Shown here: positions 47,501 to 58,944 of the stretch, piece after piece
Position numbering within the stretch: position 1 is the first letter of the stretch
Layout of the letters: each line of letters begins with the position of its first letter
Translations under genes and position numbers: made by a program
Assembly (NCBI GenBank): GCA_027922465.2
Contig: BQMF02000200.1
Coordinates: forward strand, 434,001-498,000
DNA length: 64,000 nucleotides
Direction: 5' to 3'
Origin: Turritopsis dohrnii
Taxonomy: Eukaryota > Cnidaria > Hydrozoa > Anthoathecata > Oceaniidae
The notes under the pieces: generated by a model
Databases searched by the model: none
What the model was told of the DNA's origin: nothing
What the model saw: only the letters and a program-made list of their open reading frames with translations

Positions 47501-50500
47501 TCGGCCATCAGGAAATTTGAAACTCTTTTTCCCTCTGTTGAATTTCTTGCATGACAGGGTTTTCACGTCGCCGTCATTGAATGGTACTTTGAAATATTTG
47601 GTAAACCAACGGAATGCTTTTATTCGGCGACTCTCTCCTGCACCACCTGGTTCAGTTGGGTCTTCCCCACCGCATTCTCGGTTGATCACAAGAGAAGTTG
47701 GCCCAAATACACCTCCTGTGTTAAAATAGGTTGCGTTGACATTAGCAGGTGAATGAGCATTAAACCACAACTGTTTTTACTCAGTACTGTCTTACCTGTG
47801 TAGTCTGGATCAGGTGATACCCATTGGCCAATAACAATGTCGTGCATAGATGGTTTCGGACTCTGTGGAGTCATGTAGAACCACAGAGAAGCCATTACAC
47901 TCAGGGGTGGATCTGTTTTGGTCATAACCAAATTGGGGTCTTTCAAGATATCAATTGGTTTTCCATTATGTGTGATTCCTTGTTCGTTCAACCAACGATT
48001 GAATAGACCATAGTTGTAATTGTAGGAGATCTGGATTGCTCCTCGTCCATAGTAGCACCCCTAAAAAGAGTTCATCAGTTCTTTGATAGTTAAAAAATGT
48101 ATGAATGGTTTAAACAAAACTAGTTTGGTCTTTTCTTTTATTTCTCATGCATTTTTTGTAGAATGCAAGCAAGTAGTTAAAATAATATTTAATGATAAGT
48201 TCTTGTGAGGAATAGAATAACACCTGCAAACTCTAAAGCTGCAACACATGAATAGGAGAAATTTATAGAGAAACTTAAGGAAGTCTTGACACAAAAAAAA
48301 TATTAATGCTATCCACAAGCTATAGGCATTTTGTCCAACTTCAATGATCCTCTATCTAAATTTCCTTGTAAGTGTGTAATCTTATCTTCATTCTGCTGAA
48401 AGTTTTATTTTGATTCAAGTGACATCACTCTATTCCAAGCAACTTTTTAATATACTTTTCTACAAATCAGGAATTTGGTGCCCACTGAAAAGGTCATTCC
48501 TTTCCATTGTTTAGTTGAAACAGTGAAAAAAAGTGTTTACCTTCAGGTTTTCTTCAGTAACTAATAAGCAAAATATTTACCGAGTAATAATTTCCTTGTT
48601 TGCCTGTTCCACAAGGATACCACCACTTATTGTTGGAACCCTGGTCACAATACCTTGCCGCAGCCACACAATATTGACCATCGGTTGGATCATAGCCCTT
48701 ATTCTTCACGAAAGGAGAGGAAGGTCCTCCTTCGAACCAATTGAAGAAGCCACCTCGGTAGAAACAGTCTTCAGCTTGGGTTTTAGGAAGAGTCTTGTAC
48801 AGGTGACCGTTATTTTCCCCAGTCTCCTGAACGGCATGGGAGAAGAACGCAGCCAAGTCACGACGATATGTTTGATCTGCTGTATAGGATGTTTTCAGTT
48901 TGCGACCTTCTGGATCGGTTTTGACGTATTCCGTACCAAATTTAGGGAAGTATCTTGCAGCGATTATAAAGGCCTTATAATTGTATGGACGACAATCCGA
49001 TGGTCCCCACCCAATATTTGCTTTAGGGAACAAGTCATTGAACATGCTCTTTGTAAACCATTTCTCAATCTTCGATGGAGGTTTTTTTTGTGGATCGGTC
49101 GGTCCTTTGCAAGACTTTGGTGGTGATTTGCCGTACTTCTGCCAATCTGGACAATTGAAACTAGCAATAATCCCAATGGCAGACAAGCCTGAAAAGAAAG
49201 TATGCAAAAAATGATCATTCATCCATTGGATCATTGTAGAATAAAAGCAATATCGTGAATTCTTCGTAAAATTTGCTAACCTATCAATACTGTTAATGCT
49301 TTCATGTCTGCGTTCTATTCAAAATTAATAGCACGGCTTCCAAGTTGCTTTGATGTATGTATTAGATTTTGATGGAGCAAATTCTGTGAAAGGAACAGGG
49401 GGTAGAAAACATGATAAAAGTAGCAAGTGTATTAGTAGAAAATGAAAATATAATATATTTTCAGGGGTTGTTTCTTTCTTGATAATTTGCAACTCATGAT
49501 AATGTAAGATGATGCTGTTTTGTTTCTGAAAAACTGCTGTCATAAAAATATTTGCTTGAGGGACTGAATTGATATTTTTTAAAGGGTTCGCTATAATTTT
49601 TCTCAGCCAAGGAACCAGTTTCGAATAAATGTACTAATAGGAGTAGACTATTGCTGTAAATGTAAGCCTTGTGATAGTAAGTGTGAACTAGCCCTGAAGC
49701 AAGGCAATAATTTTTGGGTAGTATTTTTAAATTCTTTTAGAACTAAAATGTATCTGGTAATTTGAGGAAAGTTTAGATTGACTAAATAAAATGTGGAAAT
49801 TAGACTTGTTGAGAAAATGAAAAAAGAACTTGCATGTTGTGAACTGTGACTTGATATTTTTATTGCTGCATGTGCCAGTTTTAACCACGAGCCATCTTAA
49901 CCATTCAAAATACTTTTCAAACCCCCCTGGCAAGATATTTTTGTGTGAACAGGTTTCTTTTTTTGTTTGCGCAAGTGTGCCAACAGACATCAAGTGTTGA
50001 GCTGGATTGATCAAGCCTCATTTAATTTTTTATTTGTATGTAAACATTTTCGCAGCTGTGCTCCTGATACAGCATGCAGAAAATTTAGACATAGTTGCGT
50101 CATGAAAAATAGAGTCAAAATAATGTCTCTGTTTGCCAACTGTAAATTGCTGTAACGGTAAATGGTAACTTCAGTAGTGTTTTGTTTTATGAAGTCTGTG
50201 CTGCAAACAAGGGGATCTTTTATTTCCTCATGGCTACTCTTGTGTTCTGTAATCTAACAATTACTAAACGAATGGGTTTAAATTTTGGGCATGTCTAATA
50301 TTTTTGGCAATACACAATTTGATTTCAAAATGGACTTGAGGTATTTTCTTTCAAATTTCACTATTGCTACTCAACACTCTCTATGTTGTGATATTGAAAA
50401 TATGGTTTGCGTTGCAAGTATTTATCAATCAGTGCAGCCATTGTTACCGAATTTCGACATTTCCAAGACAACTAATATTAAGCTCATGGAGTTGATCGAC

Positions 50501-53500
50501 CCTTCTGCCTATTCAAATTTTTTGAACAACGAACCTGAATTTGAATTTCCAAATGATACTCCAAAATTATCGTTGGACTTCCTGTAAGTTGTCGATACTT
50601 CAAGGAGTAAAGTGTTTTAATTTGTCCAATGAATTTCTTTAGTCTGAAAACCCTGTTGTACTAAGTCCGATGCCGTCTTTTTCAGGTATGCCAAAACATT
50701 TGTGTTTTTATGTTATTCACATTAGCATTGCAGAAAATTTGTTTTCCTATTTCCAAGCAGGCTATTAGATTGATCTTGTTCCTTTAGAAATGAACAATTC
50801 TTTTTCGAATCAAAACCAAGTAAGTCATTTGTTCTTATTTTTGTCTTTTGTGTTATTATCTCGTTGTACCTTCCATCAAAGTTGATAAAAGTGCCTTTGA
50901 GGTATTGTTTGAATGTATATAATCACTATGAAAAATCTTTTTATAAAGTGTTAAACTTCAAATTAGTACCTGAATTAAGTTTGAAAATCGTGTATTGTTA
51001 ATGGTCATAGTTTTAATGTGGCAAGTTCATTCATCTCTAGGGATCGGCTAAAACAATAAAAACATAGGGCCTAAAAGCATTTTTTTAGCGAGTTGACTTG
51101 ATGATGGAATTTAGAGAAGTTAGATTGCTTTTTCACTTTTATGTTTTTTACTTCAAATGTTTGTGTTATGAAATTGGATGGCCTCTGCCTCCATTCATAT
51201 AGCTATCCTTGCAGTCTATTATATTACTTTTTCAATTAAAAATTCATTCAACTTTCGTGTTTTGTTGCTTTGATTAGATTGAAGAAGTTGTGAATTTTTG
51301 AATTATAGTCTGGAAACTATAAATACTTAAAGAGTATCACGAGAAATTTATCACGAATCTTTCAGATGACACATTGAAATATTTTTATCAAGAATTGTTA
51401 TGTCAAGATAAAGAGATCTCTCTCGGTGTCACCTTTCCCTTCAAAATTTAATTGTTGAGTAATGATGGTATCTGGTTGACTTTTGTGTATTAGATTCAAG
51501 ACGATGTTGATACAGCCCAGCTTATGTCAGAAGATTTGGACTTACGTGAGTTTTAAGTTATTCGCTGTTATTCTAAAACATCTGGCATCCCCTTATGTAC
51601 TTACACTTGTTTTATTAGTTGATGTACTTTCACTAGTGACTGTTGACTGACAGATTAGGTTTCAGTGTGGTATTTGGGAAAAGGAACCTTGAATTTAGTA
51701 CAAAAAAGATGAACTTTCTCAAAAATAAATTACTCATTGTAACATTGATCCGATGCAAAGTTTCTATGATATGAATGTTTAAAAACATGATGATCTTTGT
51801 TGCACGTTCAACGTTTCTTTGTTGCCATTGCAGGTTCTCTACCCTCTAATAATTGCTATCAACAAGTACTGCCATCAGGAGTTTCTCTGCACAATGAAAT
51901 ACATAAAGATGAAATAAAATTTATTTGTCTTCAAAACTGCTTGTGTAAGCCATAATGGTGACTTCGTGGGTTTTAGTTTGTTTTTTTTTAATTGTAAAAT
52001 TCATTTTCCAGGTAGATTAGATCATGCTTTTCATCCCAGGTACCCAAACATTTTAAATAGAGCTTTTAAACGAACGGTGTTTTCAGAAATCAATTACTTT
52101 TTGTTTGTGACATTACCTTACACATTTCTTAAGTATTTTTACATAAAAGAATTAAAATTAAACTTAAAGAACTTTATACTGACTTCTTGAGGAGTATTTC
52201 AATAATTATCTTTATTTTCCAGGACATTCCATCATGCTAGTCAATACGACAATACCAATGAAATTCTTACATCCCTTTACACGGCGCTTTCGCCTAGTCA
52301 GGCTATTCAACTTAGTTCTTTATGTCAAAATTGCTGCTATTTATCTTCGAGGATCTGTTGATAAAACAGGAAAATCACTTTGGCGATTACAATGGCCGTG
52401 GTGGCCGTGAAAAAATTTGCCTGAGTCAATAAACACAGGCTTTCAAAATTCCCATGGTTAAATGGTGTCCTTTTTTTAAAAAAAACTTTACAATGAAATA
52501 GGATTTTAATAGAACTACAAACATGACTTAAGAGCTGAACGTCAAATTCAAAATTTAAAATATTAAATTAAAATAATAAATATTATTAGGACAATCCCAC
52601 CAAACAAACTTTAAAATTTTTGCTGTAGATGTAGTAATGCCATTTCCTCAAATACTGCAAGCGTTTCCTTAATCAAAGATCTGAAACAGATTAAAAGTTT
52701 TTCATCTCCCTTTTAGCTAACATTGACGAAATAGAAGACCTGGAGCTAGTAAACGTATGTTTTCATATAATCCTACTAAGCCCCTAACAGTCTGTGCCCA
52801 ACCCAATATCTTCTGATATCAATGCAATGTAGACTATCTTTCTGTTGTAGAACATCTTGCATGGCGATCATATGTCCAGATTTAACAGTAGCGGCAATGC
52901 CATGATGAATACACAACCAGTTCCGGCCATGCAACCGAAGCAAATTAGCGCGCCGCATCTCGGTTCTCAATCAGGTGAAGGGCGTGTGGCCAATATCTCA
53001 ACAGCTGTTTGCTATTTTCCTTTGATCTTCTAAAAATCACCAAGTCTTTTCAAGTTGTTTTGTTAGTTGTATCGTACTGGAGTAAAATTGACCTGGTAGC
53101 TATGACTGTGCTGGCTCCATTTTATATACAAACCGAAAACGTTGGAATAAAAAAGAAAATAAAATGAAAAGGAATTAAAGAAAAGAAAGAGTTCACCCCT
53201 TTGACCTGATACACAATTGTTAATTTAAAATATTTCGAAACTAAGCAACAGTACTTTTTTATGTAAGCAACTCGATTATAGCTTTGCTTGATCTTAAAAT
53301 TATTTCCAGCCTAAAAGTTGGTAATCTGTTGGAAATACGTGATATAAGGTTCACAGTGTGATTTTGACAAACTTATCGGTAAAAAATCCGTCTGTAAAAA
53401 ATTTCGTCGGTCAAAAAATTCGTCGGTAATAAATATTCGTCACCGAGACAAAAATACGTCTCTTTTTACCGACGAAATTTTTTGCCTAGCTATATCTGAA

Positions 53501-54820
53501 ACGTCCATACACTTTTTAGTACTACATATTATAAGCTTAATCAATCTAGCATAATTGGAACTGGCGTGTTTTGCAAATAAGAAAACAATTAGTCGGTAAA
53601 ACTTATTCGTCAGTAAAAAAAAAATTCGTCGTTAAAAAATTCCGTCGGTCAAAAAATTCGTCGGTAATGAATATTCGTTAACAAGGCAACAATTCGTCAC
53701 TTTTTACCGATACATTGTTTACCGATAAGGTACATCATCTCAAGAATGTAGTTCAAATGAGATTTGCTAACCGTAACACAATTCAATTCTTAAAGTCGGT
53801 TAGACTTGCTTAAGAAGTTGTTGCTTATGATGAAAGTTTGCTCACACTGGAAAGTTGCTTTATTTGTCTGAAACTTTATATCCCAGTAAGCAAATTAGTT
53901 GAATGTCACTGCGAAGGAGTGCATTTCCATGGAAATATACAGACTATTTCAATAAAATGTTCTTCATCGCGGTGGATTTTCGACGATTTTGTTCACTAGG
54001 ATGCTCCCTCATTACTTCCTATCATTTTCCTTTAGTGCTTTTCCAAAATTTAAATCAACAAGCTTGACTTCTTAGTCTCTGTTCCTGCTCCTGTGGTTTG
54101 ACCCACTTTGAGTTCCTTATATAACATTCTTCTCTTGCCGTCTGTTTAGTCACCTCGCTGTCGGTCAAACTGTACTACGCAGATCAGGATGTTGGAGAGA
54201 AAATTGTGGATAATCCAAGAGGTTTACGAATAGCTTTCAACCCTCCTCCGCCCTTACCCAAGGATGTGGTGAAAGAAGACACATCGGAGGTTGTCAGTCA
54301 CATTTTCGGTCCGTTTCAGGCGGAACAAATATATTTCCCGCCCTCTCCAGACCAAAACACAATGAAAATCCTGGAGTGTGTGAAGCGAGGATTAGTGCTG
54401 CAGGCTCGAAACGGTGAAATCCTTGCCACTCGGTTGTGCAGGGCGAAGGTGTTCTACTCCGATTCGGTATCTCCGACCGAACCTGTCAAAGAATTGCCGC
54501 GTGAACACACCACTGTCATCTACGACTACGCCAACGAGTTCTTGCCCAAGCTGAAGTTGTATATGCAAGGTCAAGGCGCTCGCCCAACATGCGAACGGTA
54601 CTTCTCGTTCGGACAGAAGTGGTCTCACAGCGCCTCTCTGAAGAATAACTTCATCTACATCAGCGTGACGCACTGCCTAGCGCAAGAACAATTGATGCAA
54701 CTGAACCGTGCAGAGATCAACACCAACGTGTTGATATCCGACCCAAACATGCTCGATATAATCGCCAAGCAAATCGAGGAGATCAGTTTCAACAACGTCT
54801 CTGTGAACGGAAACATGTAA
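44534..54820 (+). CDS. Interferon regulatory factor C (10 exons, 516 aa)
   Basis: Exons: 44534-44787, 44993-45165, 46241-46293, 50643-50685, 50788-50819, 51494-51545, 51834-51944, 52717-52754, 52851-52974 and 54150-54820. They total 1,551 bases with all phases compatible. The DNA-binding domain starts at about residue 32 and has all five tryptophans ([37 protein letters not shown]). It keeps the RC pair of the recognition helix that A and B lack. The association domain is in the last exon ([44 protein letters not shown]). Middle exons are small, acidic and Ser-rich. The first intron lies 17 bases further into the gene than in A and B. Intron 3 (4.3 kb) contains the whole GH19 chitinase gene on the other strand. 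The donor of exon 3 (GTTAGA) is weak, and the microexons are the least certain part. Confidence 0.88.
47132..47235. repeat. 120-bp palindromic family copy, IRF-C intron
   Basis: The left end is CCAGTGGGCAAATTTGTTGA. The centre GTGCATATCTATAGAAAC is recognisable. The right arm is diverged. It lies just beyond the 3' end of the chitinase gene. Confidence 0.6.
47282..49305 (-). CDS. Secreted GH19-family chitinase nested in an IRF-C intron
   Basis: Exons 49305-49281, 49188-48581, 48060-47796 and 47715-47282 join in frame to give 443 residues. The N-terminus ([18 protein letters not shown]) is a good signal peptide, so the enzyme should be secreted or vesicular. GH19 features: [12 protein letters not shown] with candidate catalytic Glu130; a [11 protein letters not shown] segment; [16 protein letters not shown] (about 214-229), the family signature near the substrate cleft; [18 protein letters not shown]; and [11 protein letters not shown]. 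Many cysteines suggest disulphides. GH19 enzymes hydrolyse beta-1,4-linked N-acetylglucosamine in chitin by an inverting mechanism. The C-terminal ~140 residues ([18 protein letters not shown] onward) extend beyond the usual catalytic core. GH19 is best known from plants and bacteria and is less common in animals. The gene lies antisense between IRF-C exons 3 and 4. Confidence 0.9.
53372..53729. mobile_element. 358-bp inverted-repeat element built of GTCGGTAAAA motifs
   Basis: The ends are perfect 12-bp inverted repeats: CTTATCGGTAAA at 53372 and TTTACCGATAAG ending at 53729. Inside, a block of the type TTCGTCGGTCAAAAAATTCG, followed by CGTCGGTAATAAATATTCGT, occurs twice in slightly diverged form (about 53375-53490 and 53590-53710). 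No target duplication was found. Confidence 0.6.
53881..54001. repeat. 120-bp palindromic element (CCCAGTGGGCA family), IRF-C intron
   Basis: It begins TCCCAGTAAGCAAATTAG and ends GACGATTTTGTTCACTAGGA. The centre has CATTTCCATGGAAATATAC. The left arm GCGAAGGAGTGC is well kept. Confidence 0.75.
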
Positions 54821-55044
54821 CCGAGTGGTGAAGGTAAACCAAAAAAAAAAATTATTGACCATGGTTTGAATGGAATTGGGTTCCTAGAAGTATCAGTCTA
54901 GTGTACCGGCCAACCGTGTGTGGAGTGTGGTAGCCGTTTTCCACCGTGAACCAAACTAAAATGAAAGCGAAAAGATTATAAAGGCAAAGTGACCGAAGCA
55001 CCTTTGAAATTTATCATATTTATCTTGATTATTGTAAATGTGCT

Positions 55045-55083
<39 letters not shown>

Positions 55084-55276
55084 AATGGATATTATTTGTT
55101 GCATAATGTTTTTATATCAGAATGTATTTTTAGTGAGTACCGTTTTATTTTTTTAATACGAAGTATGGCGATTTAAATATCAGTTAATTTTAGAGTTAGT
55201 ATACTGATAATGGCAGTTATTGCTACACAGAACAAGGACAAGAGCCTTTTTTGCATTTTCTGACAACTTCAAAATA

Positions 55277-55396
55277 CCCGGTGAGTAAACTTGTTGAACT
55301 CACCGCGAAAGAGTACATTTTTATAGAAATACACACACGATTTCAATAAAAATGCTCTTCATCGCAGTGATGTTTTGACGATTTTTATTCATTGGG
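55277..55396. repeat. 120-bp palindromic element (CCCAGTGGGCA family)
   Basis: It begins CCCGGTGAGTAAACTTG and ends TTTTTATTCATTGGG. The core has TTTTTATAGAAATACACAC and AATGCTCTTCATCGCAGTG. Confidence 0.7.
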
Positions 55397-55535
55397 AAAT
55401 GCATTGTAATGTGTTCATGTAATATTTTCATGAGTGATTTTACCATTCTATTTTTTTACATCGAAAAATTTTGCGCAATATCTAGAAATCTAGTCTGTCA
55501 TTATGTCACTTTAATGATTCTGAGGCTAAATTCTG

Positions 55536-55541
55536 AATAAA
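55536..55541 (+). terminator. Candidate polyadenylation signal of IRF-C
   Basis: AATAAA about 720 bp after the stop codon. It is the first canonical hexamer I noticed in this orientation. Use of the site is inferred only. Confidence 0.3.
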
Positions 55542-56655
55542 CTCTGAAAAGGTGAAATGGAATACTTTTGCTTTCATGGTCAAACCTCCCGGTTATTCAA
55601 GTATAGAGTTTTGATATTGAGCGAGTGTCAACGAACATGGCCAGTGATGGTCACAAGAATTGTCCTTTGAAGAATACATTTCACTTGCTTGATTTTATAT
55701 TCTTGACTTGGATGCTTAATTTTTTTTAATTATTTTTCTGAATTTATTGGCCAGCTTCTTTTTGGTTTTTAACTTTTTTCGATCTTCATTTATAAACTCA
55801 AATTCTGCATTTTGACTCAAAATCTGCAGGATCTGCATGACCTGTACTCCTGGCACTCACAGGTATGCTTCTATCTCTGATGACTCTGCCATGGAATGCT
55901 TTGATTTATTTTTACTTGACTTTCGTTTATTTGAGGGTGTCTTTAAAATATTATATATTCCACCATATTGTCTGTACTATAATACTGATTCAACGATTCT
56001 CTTACTGGCTAAACTTTTCGGTGAAAAGCTTCTTAAAATGGTCTGAAAAAACGAGACATAGCTTGAACCGTGCCTACAGTACCCAAACAAATTTAACAAC
56101 ATTTGCGCTACAAATGTAGTTGGTTAGAAGCGTTAGTTGAAATGTATGTTATCTTGAATCCCCTTTATGTTGGAGTAGACGTTTTTCCACTTCAAGTTCC
56201 AGAGCTCTTCCAACATGTGACCAGGAATATTTTTTAACATAATTTTGTTTGATACATGTATGAAGACCATATCACTGTGGCCTCACGTTGTATAGTCGAA
56301 TTTATTTTTTTCGGATCTGAATCGTAGTACTATAGTACCAGAAATAAATTAAGGTTATGTAGCTTCTTCCTTTGTAATTTGTCCGTGGCCTCACGTTGAT
56401 AATCCCCTTTCTTCAGCACGTATCACAGGCAATTGTTTGACTTGTTTTCTCCTGAAAGCTCTTGTATCTATATCTCTTGTAGCTTCTGTATTTTTAACTG
56501 AAAGTAAATGTTGGATCTGATTGTTAAATTCTTTGATTCTCGATATCTTCGTGACAGTTGGTACATGAGGTTGGGTAAGAATTGAATTGGATTACAGCAG
56601 GTTTTTGGTTAACTAGTAAGGGAAAATATGGAAATTGAAGATTTTGGGAAAATTC

Positions 56656-56734
56656 CAACCTCGCTCCCAGGGCTGCTTGCCTTTTTGATGTACGGACGGC
56701 ATCAAAAAGGCAAGAAGCCCTGGGAACGAGGTTG
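56656..56734. mobile_element. 79-bp hairpin element with transposon-type ends
   Basis: It starts CAACCTCGCTCCCAGGGC and ends GCCCTGGGAACGAGGTTG. The two arms pair through TTGCCTTTTTGAT/ATCAAAAAGGCAA, with a loop retaining GTACGGACGGC. It is flanked by a perfect 10-bp duplication GGGAAAATTC (56646-56655 and 56735-56744). Confidence 0.9.
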
Positions 56735-57052
56735 GGGAAAATTCCTATTTTCTTAGCAGGTTTTGTGAATTATATATTCAACATTGACATAAATATTCTT
56801 TTATGAACTTAGTAACCGAGAGTTTTTAGTCCTTGGGCTTCCAACCCAGTGAATGTTGGTTCTTCTGTCCGCCGACTTGCAACTAGTAGTTGACTTACCG
56901 CCAGAGTTACGTATAGCATTGCTCTAACTTGCCCGAAGGCCAGTGTGCAGTTCAACTGGAAAAGTCGGAAGTCTTTCTGATTGGCCTTTAGTGAGATTTT
57001 TCAAGCAGGCTACTTTTTTATTATGAAATGAGTTGACGTGTTGTAAATAAAA

Positions 57053-57109
57053 CAACCTCGTTCCCAGGGCTTCTTCTTTCGTTTCGAAGAAGCCCTGGGA
57101 ACGAGGTTG
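57053..57109. mobile_element. 57-bp perfect hairpin element with transposon-type ends
   Basis: The arms CAACCTCGTTCCCAGGGCTT and AAGCCCTGGGAACGAGGTTG are exact complements, extended by CTTC/GAAG, with a loop of about nine bases. It is flanked by a perfect 10-bp duplication GTAAATAAAA (57043-57052 and 57110-57119). It is the smallest copy in the window. Confidence 0.9.
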
Positions 57110-57191
57110 GTAAATAAAACTCTTCAACATCTGGAAGTATATGTTTCTGTCTTGTGAATTTAAGCATTCGACTGCTGGAAGGATACTAAAT

Positions 57192-57304
57192 CCCAGTGGG
57201 CAAATTTCCTGAAAAATCTCTGCAAGGGAGTGCATTTCTATAGAAATATCACACTACTTAAATAAAAATGCTCTTTCATCGCAGTGACGATTTTGCCCGT
57301 TGGG
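57192..57304. repeat. 120-bp palindromic element (CCCAGTGGGCA family)
   Basis: It begins CCCAGTGGGCAAATTTCC and ends ATTTTGCCCGTTGGG. The TTTCTATAGAAATATC core is intact. It lies only 82 bp from the 57-bp hairpin. Confidence 0.8.
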
Positions 57305-57454
57305 ATACAACGCAACCATTGCAATATTTCAGTTTCTGATTCATAATAGGTTTCATCTCGTGATTTTAGTACATGAAACACTTCGCGAGAACATCTTATA
57401 AAAAAAGTTTCAATGAACGAAAACATGTGTTCATCTTCCTGAACTAATTAAACC

Positions 57455-57510
57455 CAACCTCGTTCCCAGGGCTTCTTGCCTTTTTGATATACGGACGGCG
57501 GCGAAGAAAA
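57455..57510 (+). repeat. Solo left end of an AcademH-like element
   Basis: CAACCTCGTTCCCAGGGCTT continues through TTGATATACGGACGGCGGCG and AAGAA, following the full-length 73-bp inverted repeat for about 56 bp before losing similarity. No matching right end with a target duplication was found, so this is a truncated or rearranged copy. Confidence 0.7.
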
Positions 57511-58612
57511 CCGTCATTCGTAAAAGTTTATGCCTCTATTTCGCTAATTTTTTTTCTCACGAAAGTTTGTGCCCGCGAAAGTTTCTGCCCCTGAAGTAAG
57601 TAGTCGTATTTGTAATGTCAATGCAATACACCTTACCTGGGAGAATTTCTTTGGGAAAAATTTCATCCGAAGAAAAGTGAAGAATTCTTTTGCATGTGAC
57701 GGAAATATATCAGGGCTAAATTTTCCCCGATTTATATTACCTAAGATTTATAGGACGTATACATTTTTAAAAGACTATAAGATAAATATTTTTATTCTCC
57801 GTAGAATCGCTATAATACTCACATAAATATAGTGCACAATCACCATTCTCAAATGAACTTTGAATGGAAGGTTTTGTTCTTGAAAGTTTTGTTCAGCTAC
57901 TGATCTTCAAATAATTCGCCTCATACCCTGATATTTGTTTGAGGGTTTTAGTCTGCATGTTAGAAATGCTAGAAAAGACAAACTTCTGATATTGAGACAA
58001 GAGACACCTCCGGTGTACATATGAGTTAACAAATGTGGTTCCGCGATTTAAGACCCCATTAATGACCTGACAAGCATATTAACTGATCTATCCTCTTAAC
58101 GATTCCATTTTTTGATTTCAACGGGTTGAAAAGATAGTCAGAGAGGTACCCTTTATATCATGGAAGAAGTATGCAGCATGACATATTGTCGCTGTTTTGA
58201 ATGTACTGTCGATTTTCATTCATAGATGCCCCTACATCTGTTTACATCCGTTGCTGTGTACTGAATGAGTTGATAGATCTCTGATAATGTTCAGGAGGCT
58301 TCATAGTGTCAAAATTCCGAAAACAAACTTTAATGATATATAACAACCCCCCTTTTAAATGTTTAGGGCGGTATGAAGAGGCGTTTTAAGATGTCCATAT
58401 ACATAAGAATTATAAGAACATTATTATAAATTATTATAAAAACGAATGCTGTATTCTGTAGTGAGCTTTTGTGTTATTATATTTTCAAGAGAAACGGTAG
58501 TAATCCTGCGTACGAACATGGTAATTCAACTAAAGATAAAACTAGATTTATATGATATTTTTTTCCATAAAAGCAAAATTAAAACTCTGGAAATAAAAAC
58601 GTAAAAGCACTC

Positions 58613-58692
58613 CAACTTCGACCCAAGGCTCTCTTGTCTATTCCAATAGTTGTCTAATGTATCAGAACGGCAAAAGACTCCGGTTTCGAGGT
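58613..58692. repeat. Diverged hairpin element related to the transposon ends
   Basis: It starts CAACTTCGACCCAAGGCT and ends CTCCGGTTTCGAGGTT. The arms pair imperfectly, and no target duplication is recognisable. It is older than the other copies. Confidence 0.55.
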
Positions 58693-58944
58693 TAAAGTAA
58701 GAATACAATTTTTGAGGTTATGCAATGCAATTTATGCAAGCCTCAAGAATACACTCACCAAAAAATCAAAATAAAAACATTGCATTGCAGTGACATTCAT
58801 TTGACGGTTGATAACAACTTTTTCTTCAAATTTTCTTCAAAGTTTGTTTTTTCGAATGCAATGTTTTCTTTTACTTATTATTCTTACAAACTTTTGCCCT
58901 ACAAAAATAATTACAAAAGAAAAGATCTAATCAAAAATACCCTA

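Larger units (their letters stand above)
52975..54149. other. IRF-C last intron with two repeat elements
   Basis: This intron holds the GTCGGTAAAA-rich element at 53372-53729 and a 120-bp palindromic copy at 53881-54001. No coding sequence is seen. Confidence 0.5.
54821..58944. other. Gene-poor stretch downstream of IRF-C, rich in hairpin elements
   Basis: It contains the 3' region of IRF-C (AATAAA at 55536-55541), a long poly-T run near 55049-55079, two 120-bp palindromic copies and five hairpin or terminal pieces related to the transposon ends. No supported gene is seen. Confidence 0.5.

Noticed and set aside
47771..47795. Apparent 25-nt intron or frameshift in the chitinase gene
   Set aside because: Joining at the first AG breaks the frame. 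Using the acceptor TTTTAACACAG at 47716 gives an 80-nt intron, keeps the frame and yields the expected GH19 sequence.
50285..50587. 100-codon plus-strand frame ending at a consensus GTAAGT donor
   Set aside because: It has no matching acceptor or phase with IRF-C exons 3 and 4, which join directly. No domain was recognised.
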